Shown here in pieces: positions 5,904-6,146 of a DNA stretch of 6,146 bases. Under the pieces are notes generated by a model that worked only from the letters and a program-made list of their open reading frames with translations, did not search any database and was not told the origin of the DNA. The stretch is from Vulcanimicrobiota bacterium (GTDB taxonomy: Bacteria > Vulcanimicrobiota > Vulcanimicrobiia > Vulcanimicrobiales > Vulcanimicrobiaceae): contig JACRUB010000099.1 of NCBI GenBank assembly GCA_014305015.1, positions 1 through 6,146 on the forward strand, written 5' to 3'. The translations under genes and the position numbers were made by a program. Numbering within the stretch: position 1 is the first letter of the stretch; the number at the start of each line of letters is the position of its first letter.

Positions 5904-6146
5904 GGCATTCCCGTCATTCCGCGGCTTTTTAGTTTTGCCATGAGTTCGTCCATGAGTTCGAGTTCGCCCGCGTTGCGCAGTATCTCCAGCTGATCGGCAG
6001 ACCAATTCCGTTGCTGCGATCCGAAAACCGGCAGCCCTTTGCGCCAACGGTAAACGAGGTAGATGATCACGCCAAGTGCCAGCCACGACGGACCCGCAAT
6101 CCGCCCAATATGATGCGTGTAGAGTACGAAGATGAGAATCGCGAAG
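5900..6146 (-). CDS. APC-type amino-acid permease, C-terminal end (5' partial)
   Basis: A minus-strand frame enters from the right edge (first full codon at 6145) and gives 81 residues up to TGA at 5902-5900. It begins inside a membrane helix (FAILIFVLYTHHIG). A second helix follows (about 20-33, SWLALGVIIYLVY), then YRWRKG at the cytoplasmic edge and a charged helical tail (SADQLEILRNAG, LELMDELMAKLKSRG). This layout is like the end of cationic or general amino-acid permeases of the APC superfamily, which often sit beside UspA genes. The visible part is too short for certainty about the family or substrate. The tail may contact the small membrane protein or the anchored UspA domain encoded next. 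The stop overlaps the next gene's start (ATGA). Confidence 0.7.
   Translation of the reverse strand, partial: FAILIFVLYTHHIGRIAGPSWLALGVIIYLVYRWRKGLPVFGSQQRNWSADQLEILRNAGELELMDELMAKLKSRGMTGMP

Noticed and set aside
5904..6086. N-terminal extension of the small membrane protein
   Set aside because: It is the permease coding sequence read in another frame; the ATGA overlap gives a better start.

Overview
The window is a fairly dense stretch of a bacterial chromosome with medium-high GC. I cannot assign a species from the sequence alone. A CUT2-type sugar ABC transporter, a ClpP protease, a membrane-anchored universal stress protein beside an amino-acid permease, and an exported LolA-like protein would fit an uncultured soil or environmental bacterium, probably with a diderm envelope. 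A poorly characterised phylum such as Eremiobacterota is a guess, not a demonstration. No tRNA, rRNA, CRISPR array or complete mobile element is visible.

Left part (1-2896, plus strand): a sugar importer operon running in from the left edge. It holds an RbsA/MglA-like double ATPase that lacks its first ~50 residues, then an RbsC-like permease starting in a TAATG stop/start overlap. After 60 bases comes a small VOC (glyoxalase-fold) protein in the same direction. The substrate-binding protein this importer needs is not in the window.

Middle (2897-4300): a very short helix-turn-helix protein on the minus strand resembles the DNA-binding head of IS1-like transposases. It converges on the VOC gene with one base between the stop codons. 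Divergent from it is clpP, complete with its Ser-His-Asp triad, possibly transcribed without a leader from an extended -10 box. Convergent with clpP is an RsbW/GHKL-type regulatory ATPase-fold protein whose ATP-binding motifs look degenerate.

Right part (4301-6146, minus strand): a likely four-gene operon read from the right edge leftward. It encodes the tail of an APC amino-acid permease, a 69-residue two-helix membrane protein, a membrane-anchored universal stress protein, and a secreted LolA-like protein, and ends in a rho-independent terminator. The first three genes are joined by ATGA and GTGA stop/start overlaps. This tight coupling suggests that the small membrane protein and the anchored stress protein are accessory or regulatory partners of the permease. 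This cassette and the odd regulatory ATPase are the most interesting parts; nothing here is clearly a new defence or mobile system.
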